This document shows, one piece after another, positions 1-5,004 of a stretch of 5,004 nt of DNA. Below the pieces are notes generated by a model. It was given only the letters and a program-made list of their open reading frames with translations, had not been told where the DNA came from and searched no databases. The position numbers and the translations under genes are program-made. The stretch spans positions 1-5,004 of the forward strand of contig JAUYQT010000273.1 in assembly GCA_030697085.1 (NCBI GenBank), written 5' to 3'. Numbering within the stretch: the stretch's first letter is position 1; each line of letters opens with the position of its first letter. This DNA comes from Azonexus sp. (GTDB lineage Bacteria; Pseudomonadota; Gammaproteobacteria; Burkholderiales; Rhodocyclaceae).

Positions 1-2
1 GC

Positions 3-53
3 CGCTTTGGCGTCAAACGCACCACCACCTTTACCAAGGACCATCATGGCTGA
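3..53 (+). CDS. C-terminal end of an upstream gene, probably an RND efflux permease (CzcA/CusA type); partial
   Basis: The third forward frame is open from the window edge and ends at a TGA at 51-53, giving 16 residues ending in KRTTTFTKDHHG. The tail is hydrophilic and His/Lys-containing, as expected for a short cytoplasmic end after the last membrane helix of a permease, but it is too short to identify by sequence. The assignment rests on context: DUF3240 genes typically follow heavy-metal RND permeases, and the next gene but one encodes a TolC-type channel. The stop lies 8 bases inside the next gene, whose ribosome binding site is embedded in this coding end, so the two are likely translationally coupled. 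Only the frame and stop are seen directly; the permease identity is inferred. Confidence 0.45.
   Translation, partial: RFGVKRTTTFTKDHHG
36..40 (+). promoter_or_regulatory. Ribosome binding site that fixes the DUF3240 start
   Basis: AAGGA lies 5 bases before the ATG at 46. It favours that ATG over an in-frame TTG at position 7, which has too little upstream sequence in the window to judge and would add an unlikely Pro-rich leader lying wholly within the preceding gene. Confidence 0.7.
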
Positions 54-348
54 TGTTCTACTTTCGTTGACCCTGCCCAGTGACGTTACCCAGCTCGTCG
101 AAGACTTTCTCCTCTCTCGCCCCGATCTCGTGCCCGGTTTCACCACCAGTCAGGCCAATGGCCACGGCGCCGTCATTCCGCTGGTTGCCCCAAGCGAACT
201 GGTCAGTGGTCACGCACCACGCACCCATATCCGCATGGTGGGCAACGAAGATGACATGCGCCATATCCTCAAACTGATCAAGTCAGAGCTTCCCAACGCC
301 AACGTGTTTTTCTGGCTGATACCCGTTATTGAAATGGGACGACTATGA
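46..348 (+). CDS. DUF3240 family protein of an efflux operon
   Basis: This is a 100-residue soluble protein without a signal peptide or membrane segment. The pattern resembles the DUF3240 family: an N-terminal beta strand and helix (LLSLTLPSDVTQLVEDFLL, from residue 5), a GF turn at 31-32, a GHG at 39-41, a GHAPRTHIRM stretch at 55-64, then a helix and a final hydrophobic strand. That alternation suggests a small ferredoxin-like or PII-like alpha/beta fold. Four His residues (40, 56, 61, 73) could bind metal, but this is speculative. The family has no established biochemical function; members are often found beside CzcA/CusA-type permeases. The gene overlaps the upstream gene by 8 bases and the TolC gene by 4 (ATGA), so all three are probably one transcript. 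A regulatory or metal-sensing role for the pump is inference. Confidence 0.8.
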   Translation: MADVLLSLTLPSDVTQLVEDFLLSRPDLVPGFTTSQANGHGAVIPLVAPSELVSGHAPRTHIRMVGNEDDMRHILKLIKSELPNANVFFWLIPVIEMGRL

Positions 349-1595
349 AAACACCAATTGCCATCCTGATTGCTTGCCTGGTTGGCAGCCTTGGCACTAG
401 CGCATTAGCTGCCGGAGCCGCCCCGATCTTGCCACCGGATGAAGTCGTTGTCCGCGTCCTGCGCGCCAACCCGCTGGTCAATGCCGCCGCCAGCCAGATC
501 AACGTCGAAGAAGCCAATCGCCGCCGCCTCGAAGCCGGGCATTACGAATGGAACGTTCGCCTCGGCGGTCAACAACGAAAAACTACGCCAATCGGCAGCC
601 CGGACGAACGTTTCAGTGAATGGAACGCGGCCCTTGAACGGCCTTTTCGCCTGCCCGGCAAAGCCTCGCTTGATGCTGAAATCGGTGCTGCCGGCGTTGC
701 CCTCGCTGAAACTGCACAGGGTGATGCGCTGCATGAATCAAGCCGCTACCTGCTTAAATCCTGGTTCATCTGGCTCAAGGAAAATGCCGCTGCCGCGCAG
801 TGGCGCACACAAGTGAGCCTGCTCGAAAAACAAGCCAACGCCATAAAACGCCGTCAGCAATTAGGCGATGCAGCGCAACTGGAAACGATTCAAAGCGAGG
901 CTGCACTCGCTCAAGCCGAAGCACAGCGCACTCAGGCACAGATCCGCCAACGTACTGCTGCCGAAGATTTGCGCCGGCGCTTTCCTGGACTGCCCCTGAG
1001 CGAACCAACCCATATCATCGAGCCGGTGCCAATTACCGGCAGCGCCGCCGATTGGCTCGATCGTATTCTCAAGGAAAGCCGTGAATTAAGCATGGCGCAG
1101 GGCGAAGCGCAATTCGCCCAAGTAAGCGCCAGCCGTGCGGGTCGTGACAACCTGCCCGACCCAACTATAGGTCTGCAGTTTTCACGCGAGCGTGGCGGCC
1201 AGGAAAACGTCGTCGGTGCCTACATCAGCATTCCCTTACCCGGTGGCGCTCGTCGTGCCACGTCAGACGCCTCGCTCGCCCGGGTCAATAGCGCCAACTA
1301 TCGCGCAGCGGCCATCCGGCAAAAAATTGAAGCGGAAGCCGCCATGCTTTATCAAACGGCCAGCGCCGCATTCCCGACCTGGCAAGCTAGCCAGCACGCC
1401 GCCGAACGCCTGGGCCGTGCTGCCGACATGACCGACCGCGCTTACCTGCTTGGCGAAGGTAGCCTGAATGACTTGCTGCTGGCTCGCCGCCAGGCGAACG
1501 AAGCCCAACTCGCCGCCCGCCTGCTACAACTTGAAGCACTTGAATTAGGCTACCGTTTGCGGCTCGATGCACATCAATTGTGGGATCTCGACTAA
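345..1595 (+). CDS. TolC/CzcC-family outer membrane efflux channel
   Basis: The 416-residue product is the outer membrane duct of a tripartite efflux pump, linking an inner membrane RND permease and a periplasmic adaptor to the outside. It starts with a signal peptide: Lys at 2, a hydrophobic core at about 5-17, and an ALA/ALAA cleavage region near 20-23. Two outer-membrane-efflux repeats follow. The first (about 35-215) has an NPLVNAAASQ helix, a beta segment around FSEWNAALERPF, and long Ala/Gln/Glu-rich helices. The second (about 245-410) contains LPDPTIGLQFSRERGG, then a VVGAYISIPLPGG strand, then another long helical pair. Length and layout fit the CzcC/CusC-like branch. TGGGA at 335-339 is a modest ribosome binding site, and the start overlaps the DUF3240 stop by 4 bases. 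LIAC at residues 8-11 resembles a lipobox but sits too near the N terminus to be likely. The substrate is unknown; heavy-metal export is inferred from context. Confidence 0.9.
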   Translation: MKTPIAILIACLVGSLGTSALAAGAAPILPPDEVVVRVLRANPLVNAAASQINVEEANRRRLEAGHYEWNVRLGGQQRKTTPIGSPDERFSEWNAALERPFRLPGKASLDAEIGAAGVALAETAQGDALHESSRYLLKSWFIWLKENAAAAQWRTQVSLLEKQANAIKRRQQLGDAAQLETIQSEAALAQAEAQRTQAQIRQRTAAEDLRRRFPGLPLSEPTHIIEPVPITGSAADWLDRILKESRELSMAQGEAQFAQVSASRAGRDNLPDPTIGLQFSRERGGQENVVGAYISIPLPGGARRATSDASLARVNSANYRAAAIRQKIEAEAAMLYQTASAAFPTWQASQHAAERLGRAADMTDRAYLLGEGSLNDLLLARRQANEAQLAARLLQLEALELGYRLRLDAHQLWDLD

Positions 1596-1625
1596 GCGGA
1601 ATTGCGGACAGTGAGGGTTACTGCC

Positions 1626-3629
1626 TCAACTCACCGCCTCGACATGCCGAATCGGCAAGGTAATGCGAAACGTGCTGCCTTTGCCGAGTTCGCTGCGCAC
1701 TTGAATCTGGCCATGGTGTTTCTGAATGATGCCGTAAGACAGTGACAACCCAAGCCCAGTACCCTTTCCGATCGGTTTCGTCGTAAAAAATGGATCGAAA
1801 ATTTTCTGGCGAATATCTTCCGGAATGCCCGAACCGGTATCCGAAAATTCCAGCCAGACCTTGTCGCCATCGGTGCCAGTACGAATGGTAATCTGCCCGC
1901 GCGCCTCGCCCATGGCGTGCGCCGCATTGACCAGCAGGTTCATGAATACCTGATTGAGTTGCGAGGGCAGGCATTCGACCTCAGGCAGCTGCCCATATTC
2001 CCTGACCACATCAGCCTTGTAGCGAATCTCATTGGCGACGATATTGGCCGTCGAATCGATCCCTTGATGCAGGTTGGCCCACTGCCATTCCTGCGTGCTA
2101 TCGACTCGAGAAAAATCCTTGAGATCCTGAACAATCCGCTTGACCCGCGCAATGCCTTCTTTCGATTCACCCATCAACATGGGGATATCTTCCTTGAGAA
2201 AAGCAAGATCCACTTTCTCGCAGAGCGCCTGAACGCCGGCCAATATTGACTTGTTTTCAAGGTTCACCGCGACGATCTCATAGGCTTCGAGAATACTGAA
2301 CAGACTGACCAAATAATTTTCCAGCGTACCAATATTGGAAAATACAAAGCCAATCGGATTATTGATCTCGTGCGCGACCCCTGCCGCCAGTTGGCCAATC
2401 GATGCCAGTTTTTCCGATTGCACCAGTTGATCCTTGGTTGCCGACAACTGTATCGTGCGCTCGGCGACAAGTTTTTCCAAGTCGGTCTGGTATTGGCGCA
2501 AACCTTCTTCGGCCTTCTTGCGCTCGGTCACATCCTGCAATGTTTCAATCGCTCCCACCACCTGGCCGGAAGGGTCGCGCAACGGGGCGGCCGTAAAATA
2601 GAGCCAGCGGCCATTTTCACCAAAATGGGGAAAAAAGCTCTCCGCCTCGAAGGCGTCAGGAATCACCGGCGAGCGCCGAAAGCTGCCGGTGTAAAAAATA
2701 TCAAGCTGTTCCAGCTCGGCGCCAATCACCAAATCAGCCATGATCGGCCTCTCATGGGGATAAAACGCAGACCATTGCCGATTGCTCCCGATCATCGCTT
2801 CTGCCGGAACCCCCGTGATCAGCGCACAAGCCTTGTTCCAGTGCGTTACCTTGTGATCGGCATTGATCACCAACGTCGGCACCGGGTCGCCATCGACAAT
2901 CTGCGCCAGAAGCTGTTCCATGTTGCGCTTGGTTTCAATTGAGCGCTTACGCTCCGATTCAAACAAGCGCATCTGCGTCGATTTCACTGTTTCCAACGCC
3001 GCTTTCAGTTCCGCCTGCTCAACGACCAACTGCGCATTGGCTGTCTGCAGCGCATGGGTCCGCTCATTCACCCGCTGCTCCAGCGTGTGATTGAGATCAA
3101 CCAGTGCCTGATTACGCGAAGCGATGACCCGGTAGAGCGAATTCAACGCATCCAGCAGACTCGCTGTTGCCGGGTCGGCCTTGTTGTCACTTTCCAGCGC
3201 GTAAGCATCCGCCGGCGTCATACCCCGGCGGATATTCTGCACCTGGCGCGTCATTACCTGATCAATCCCGAGAATGTGATAAGCCAGCCAGTTGCTGAGA
3301 AAACGCAGCAAAAACTCCGTATCCTCGGCGCCCGTACTGATTTGCCGCATCGCCGTGACCTGGCCGGCAAATTCCCGGTGAACTCTCTGGTGCATGCTGA
3401 CGTGACGCGGATCGCAACCGGCATCAATCATCAAGCCTTCTTCGTGGCTGAAATGATCGACCGCGTAGCACACCAGGCTCTCAAGGATGCGTTGAACCTC
3501 CGCCGGCTGGCTGTTTTCGCCTGCCTCCAACGCCCCAACCAAATTGATAATCCGCACCAACTCTTGATGCTCGGTATCAACCAGGCTCTCTCCGGTCAGG
3601 TAGCGATCATTCCAGACAAAGGTATCCAT
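1626..3629 (-). CDS. Hemerythrin-PAS sensor histidine kinase, soluble
   Basis: This 667-residue kinase has no signal peptide or transmembrane segment, so it should sense in the cytoplasm. Residues 1-135 form a bacteriohemerythrin domain (FVWNDRY near the start) with the expected di-iron ligands H21, H59, E63, H80, H84, H118 and D123. A coiled coil covers roughly 170-240. A PAS domain spans about 240-370 and ends in the PAC-like [12 protein letters not shown]. The kinase core follows: H-box [20 protein letters not shown] with phosphoacceptor H420, a long dimerisation helix pair to about 530, N-box N564/N568, G1 DTGSGIP (597-603), F-box FDPFFTTKP (611-619) and G2 GKGTGLGLS (621-629). All catalytic motifs are intact. 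Hemerythrin domains bind O2 or related small ligands, so oxygen or redox sensing is likely but unproven. There is no receiver or output domain and no response regulator in the window. The ATG is supported by a strong GGAGG. Confidence 0.93.
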   Translation of the reverse strand: MDTFVWNDRYLTGESLVDTEHQELVRIINLVGALEAGENSQPAEVQRILESLVCYAVDHFSHEEGLMIDAGCDPRHVSMHQRVHREFAGQVTAMRQISTGAEDTEFLLRFLSNWLAYHILGIDQVMTRQVQNIRRGMTPADAYALESDNKADPATASLLDALNSLYRVIASRNQALVDLNHTLEQRVNERTHALQTANAQLVVEQAELKAALETVKSTQMRLFESERKRSIETKRNMEQLLAQIVDGDPVPTLVINADHKVTHWNKACALITGVPAEAMIGSNRQWSAFYPHERPIMADLVIGAELEQLDIFYTGSFRRSPVIPDAFEAESFFPHFGENGRWLYFTAAPLRDPSGQVVGAIETLQDVTERKKAEEGLRQYQTDLEKLVAERTIQLSATKDQLVQSEKLASIGQLAAGVAHEINNPIGFVFSNIGTLENYLVSLFSILEAYEIVAVNLENKSILAGVQALCEKVDLAFLKEDIPMLMGESKEGIARVKRIVQDLKDFSRVDSTQEWQWANLHQGIDSTANIVANEIRYKADVVREYGQLPEVECLPSQLNQVFMNLLVNAAHAMGEARGQITIRTGTDGDKVWLEFSDTGSGIPEDIRQKIFDPFFTTKPIGKGTGLGLSLSYGIIQKHHGQIQVRSELGKGSTFRITLPIRHVEAVS

Positions 3630-3634
3630 TTCCC

Positions 3635-3639
3635 CCTCC
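3635..3639 (-). promoter_or_regulatory. Strong ribosome binding site of the hemerythrin kinase
   Basis: Read on the minus strand, GGAGG is followed by GGGAA and then the ATG whose first base is 3629, a spacing of 5 bases. This near-perfect Shine-Dalgarno sequence makes the start of the kinase secure. Confidence 0.85.
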
Positions 3640-3788
3640 AGCGCCTTATTTCAGGCCGGCAACAATACAAAACATTTTAATTCTTCAATACGATCGAACC
3701 GCAGATCACAACAGCAATTTGAGCACTTTTTTGCGTTGACCGTAGCATTTGTATTTTATTCAAAAAAGCAAAAATATCCCTTAAATGA

Positions 3789-3802
3789 TTGATTTTAAGC
3801 AA
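3789..3802. promoter_or_regulatory. FNR/ANR-like palindrome
   Basis: The 14-mer reads TTGAT-TTTA-AGCAA, matching 9 of 10 defined bases of the FNR-family consensus TTGAT-N4-ATCAA. It coincides with the -35 element of the putative rightward promoter, a position expected to repress that promoter, and lies about 160 bp upstream of the kinase start. FNR/ANR/DNR regulators are common in betaproteobacteria. A chance match in AT-rich DNA is possible. Confidence 0.3.
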
Positions 3803-3816
3803 AAAAAGTTTAAAAT
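3789..3816 (+). promoter_or_regulatory. Putative sigma70 promoter of the rightward unit
   Basis: TTGATT (3789-3794) and TAAAAT (3811-3816) are separated by 16 bases. The first matches TTGACA at 4 of 6 positions and the second matches TATAAT at 5 of 6. Transcription would start near 3823 and give a leader of about 110 bases before the ATG at 3933. The AT-rich setting raises the chance of a random match. Confidence 0.45.
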
Positions 3817-3876
3817 CCCGCCTTTGCGCGGCGAATGCTTTTCTCTGCCTGCGTTTTTTACCGCCACAGCACCGGG

Positions 3877-3925
3877 CCTTTGACGCTCCTGCTGAGTTGG
3901 CGCTCATTTTGCAAGCACTCAAAGG
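3877..3925 (+). promoter_or_regulatory. Leader inverted repeat able to sequester the ribosome binding site
   Basis: CCTTTGA at 3877-3883 is the exact reverse complement of TCAAAGG at 3919-3925, and the second arm contains the ribosome binding site AAAGG of the next gene. Two further G-U pairs (3876 with 3926, 3875 with 3927) extend the outer stem. Inside, TGCT (3890-3893) can pair with AGCA (3914-3917), and GAG (3894-3896) with CTC (3903-3905). In RNA this would hide the Shine-Dalgarno sequence. Whether it forms or regulates is untested. Confidence 0.4.
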
Positions 3926-3932
3926 TTATTCG

Positions 3933-4448
3933 ATGCAGCCGATTCATGATTTTGATGTTCTCCTTTTGCTGGCCACGGCACTTTCCTCCAAAAGACGGCC
4001 GGCCCAGCTCGTCGAGATCATCGCGGCCGCCGATCTGATTCAACAAGCGATTCCGGCTGAAGGCAAATTGATCGAAGCATTTTCGCGCCTCGCCATCAAT
4101 GGTTTGATCATCGAAATTGACGGCGGCTATGCCCTCACGCCGGATGCCCAGGTTCTGGTCAATCGTCTGCCCCGCAAAGCCGATGCCGCCGAACGCATGT
4201 TCATCGTCCGCGACAAGCTCTCCGAATACGATGCCAAAGCGGTGCACGCGCCCATCGTGCTCACCATGGAACAGATCAAAGCGGCCATTGATGCGCACAA
4301 AAAAGCCAGCGAAAGCACGGCGAAAAATCTGCTGGTACCCAAGCCAAAGCCGCCTGAAGACCTGCCCCGCCCCGGTCAGCGCCAACGCCGCCCCGCCCCG
4401 AGTGCTCGCCAGAACAAGCCGGCCCAGCCGCGCTGGCGCAAGGGTTGA
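3933..4448 (+). CDS. Uncharacterised protein with winged-helix-like N terminus and basic tail, upstream of dbpA
   Basis: I do not recognise a named family for this 171-residue protein. The N-terminal part, about 1-80, is predicted helical: DVLLLLATALSSKRR (8-22), a second helix at about 24-40, then KLIEAFSRLAINGLI (45-59) followed by the turn-strand EIDGGYALTPDAQ. That last pattern resembles the recognition helix and wing of winged-helix proteins, where a short strand precedes an LTP segment. Residues 86-128 are charged and helical. The tail from about 129 is rich in Pro, Lys and Arg and probably disordered, as in nucleic acid-binding proteins. The ATG at 3933 is chosen because AAAGG sits 7 bases upstream. 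The helicase gene follows 8 bp after its stop, so the two are likely co-transcribed and possibly functionally linked in RNA metabolism. DNA or RNA binding is inference. Confidence 0.75.
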   Translation: MQPIHDFDVLLLLATALSSKRRPAQLVEIIAAADLIQQAIPAEGKLIEAFSRLAINGLIIEIDGGYALTPDAQVLVNRLPRKADAAERMFIVRDKLSEYDAKAVHAPIVLTMEQIKAAIDAHKKASESTAKNLLVPKPKPPEDLPRPGQRQRRPAPSARQNKPAQPRWRKG

Positions 4449-4456
4449 AGCGCAAC

Positions 4457-5004
4457 GTGCCGATAACCGAAACCACCCAGACCGAATTGCCGACTGAGCT
4501 GCAAGCTGATTTATCCACCACCACGGGTCAATCCTTTAGCGAATTGCTGCTCTCGCCGGCCATGCTGGCCAACCTGACGCAGCTTGAATACCTGACGATG
4601 ACGCCGATTCAGGCGGCCAGTCTGCCCATCGCGTTGGCTGGGCATGACCTGATCGCGCAAGCCAAAACCGGCAGCGGCAAAACAGCGGCGTTCGCGCTCG
4701 CCCTGCTCAAGAACCTCAATCCGCGCAGCTTTGCCGTGCAGGCTATGGTGCTCTGTCCGACGCGCGAGCTGGCCGATCAGGTGACGCAAGAAATCCGTCG
4801 TCTGGCGCGCTTTGAAGACAACATCAAGATTCTCTCGCTGGTCGGTGGCTCGACGCTGCGTAACCAGGCAAGCAGTCTGGAACACGGCGCGCACATCGTT
4901 GTCGGCACGCCCGGCCGCCTGATGGATCATATGCAGCGCGAAAACCTCAAGCTCGACGAACTGAATACGCTCGTCCTCGACGAAGCCGATCGCATGCTCG
5001 ACAT
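4457..5004 (+). CDS. dbpA: DEAD-box ATP-dependent RNA helicase, DbpA-like; 3' truncated by window end
   Basis: The first 182 codons of a DEAD-box helicase are present. Visible elements are the Q-motif region (F27, then TMTPIQ at 47-52), motif I AKTGSGKT (69-76), Ia PTRELA (101-106), the GG at 130-131, Ib TPGR (151-154) and motif II DEAD (175-178). Stretches such as YLTMTPIQAA, QAKTGSGKTAAF, VLCPTRELADQV and LDEADRMLDM closely match what I recall of E. coli DbpA, which unwinds RNA near helix 92 of 23S rRNA during 50S assembly. The domain that defines DbpA, the C-terminal RRM-like 23S rRNA-binding domain, lies beyond the window, so RhlE or another DEAD-box relative is not fully excluded. The start is a GTG at 4457, 8 bp after the upstream stop, with GAAG at 4447-4450 as a weak ribosome binding site; a TTG at 4445 is an alternative. 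The N-terminal 23 or so residues are Thr/Glu/Gln-rich and longer than in E. coli DbpA. Confidence 0.88.
   Translation, partial: MPITETTQTELPTELQADLSTTTGQSFSELLLSPAMLANLTQLEYLTMTPIQAASLPIALAGHDLIAQAKTGSGKTAAFALALLKNLNPRSFAVQAMVLCPTRELADQVTQEIRRLARFEDNIKILSLVGGSTLRNQASSLEHGAHIVVGTPGRLMDHMQRENLKLDELNTLVLDEADRMLD

Larger units (their letters stand above)
3630..3932. other. Divergent intergenic region (303 bp)
   Basis: This region separates the leftward kinase from the rightward two-gene unit. The part up to about 3816 is markedly AT-rich compared with the flanking coding DNA; the part from about 3817 on is GC-rich and looks like an untranslated leader. The frame of the rightward gene stays open back to a TGA at 3786-3788, but the extension has only a TTG start and no good ribosome binding site, so it is not called as coding. 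A rightward promoter, an FNR-like palindrome and a leader inverted repeat are listed separately. No convincing sigma70 promoter is seen for the kinase: TAAAAT boxes exist on the minus strand but lack a matching -35. Confidence 0.75.

Noticed and set aside
366..377. Lipobox-like LIAC at residues 8-11 of the TolC protein
   Set aside because: The Cys is too near the N terminus for a normal lipoprotein signal, and a standard signal peptidase I site (ALA/ALAA) follows at residues 20-23.
1604..1637. Possible intrinsic terminator (GTGAG 1611-1615 with CTCAC 1630-1634, plus flanking GCG/CGC)
   Set aside because: The stem is short and bulged, the loop is long, competing pairings exist, and no T-run follows on either strand.
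2370..2942. A 190-codon + strand open frame within the kinase gene
   Set aside because: It is antisense to the PAS and H-box coding region, with no recognisable family and an Arg/His-rich composition typical of shadow frames.
3054..3680. A 208-codon open frame on the + strand, opposite the kinase N terminus
   Set aside because: It lies almost entirely antisense to a well-supported kinase carrying intact hemerythrin motifs, has no recognisable domain, and is best explained by codon bias on the opposite strand.
3736..3760. TTGACC (3736-3741) as a -35 with the following AT-rich boxes as a -10
   Set aside because: The available -10-like boxes (TATTTT at 3752, TTTATT at 3755) are only 10-13 bases away, too close for a sigma70 promoter.
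3789..3932. N-terminal extension of the 171-residue protein from a TTG at 3789
   Set aside because: The frame is open, but the TTG has no good ribosome binding site, coincides with the likely promoter, and the extension runs through AT-rich intergenic DNA. ATG 3933 has AAAGG at a suitable distance.
3858..4385. A 175-codon minus-strand open frame opposite the 171-residue protein
   Set aside because: It overlaps both the leader and the + strand gene, which has a ribosome binding site and a coherent operon position; the minus frame shows no domain.
4511..4930. A 139-codon minus-strand open frame opposite the helicase
   Set aside because: It is antisense to unmistakable DEAD-box motifs.

Overview
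The window looks like part of a betaproteobacterial chromosome, most probably Rhodocyclales or a close relative. This is inferred from moderately high GC coding sequence, compact gene packing, a soluble hemerythrin-PAS-histidine kinase of a kind common in that group, and the sequence style of the efflux and helicase genes. No rRNA, tRNA, CRISPR array, insertion sequence or phage gene is visible. The content is ordinary chromosomal genes with some interesting regulatory details.

Positions 1-1595 (+ strand) hold the downstream end of an efflux operon. It consists of the last 16 codons of an upstream gene (probably the RND permease of a heavy-metal CzcA/CusA-type pump), a 100-residue DUF3240 protein, and a 416-residue TolC/CzcC-type outer membrane channel. 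The three reading frames overlap by 8 and 4 bases, which suggests translational coupling. The pump substrate cannot be read from this window.

Positions 1626-3629 (- strand) hold one large gene convergent with the efflux operon. It encodes a 667-residue cytoplasmic sensor kinase with an N-terminal hemerythrin domain carrying all seven expected iron ligands, a coiled coil, a PAS domain, and a complete HisKA/HATPase core. No response regulator is nearby, so it is an orphan here. The two convergent genes are separated by only 30 bp, with no convincing terminator.

Positions 3630-3932 form a 303-bp divergent intergenic region, AT-rich up to about 3816. It holds a plausible sigma70 promoter for the rightward genes, an FNR/ANR-like palindrome overlapping that promoter's -35 element, and a leader. 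In the leader, an inverted repeat would pair with the ribosome binding site of the next gene.

Positions 3933-5004 (+ strand) hold a two-gene unit: an uncharacterised 171-residue protein with a winged-helix-like N-terminal half and a basic, proline-rich tail, then after 8 bp the start of a DEAD-box RNA helicase very similar to DbpA, the 23S rRNA helicase. The helicase is cut by the window end just after its DEAD motif. The pairing suggests a role for the small protein in RNA or ribosome biology, but this is inference.

The best leads are the SD-sequestering leader ahead of the helicase unit, the unknown basic protein coupled to dbpA, the orphan hemerythrin kinase with an FNR-like site upstream, and the DUF3240 gene inside an efflux operon. 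I see no clearly new multi-gene system.
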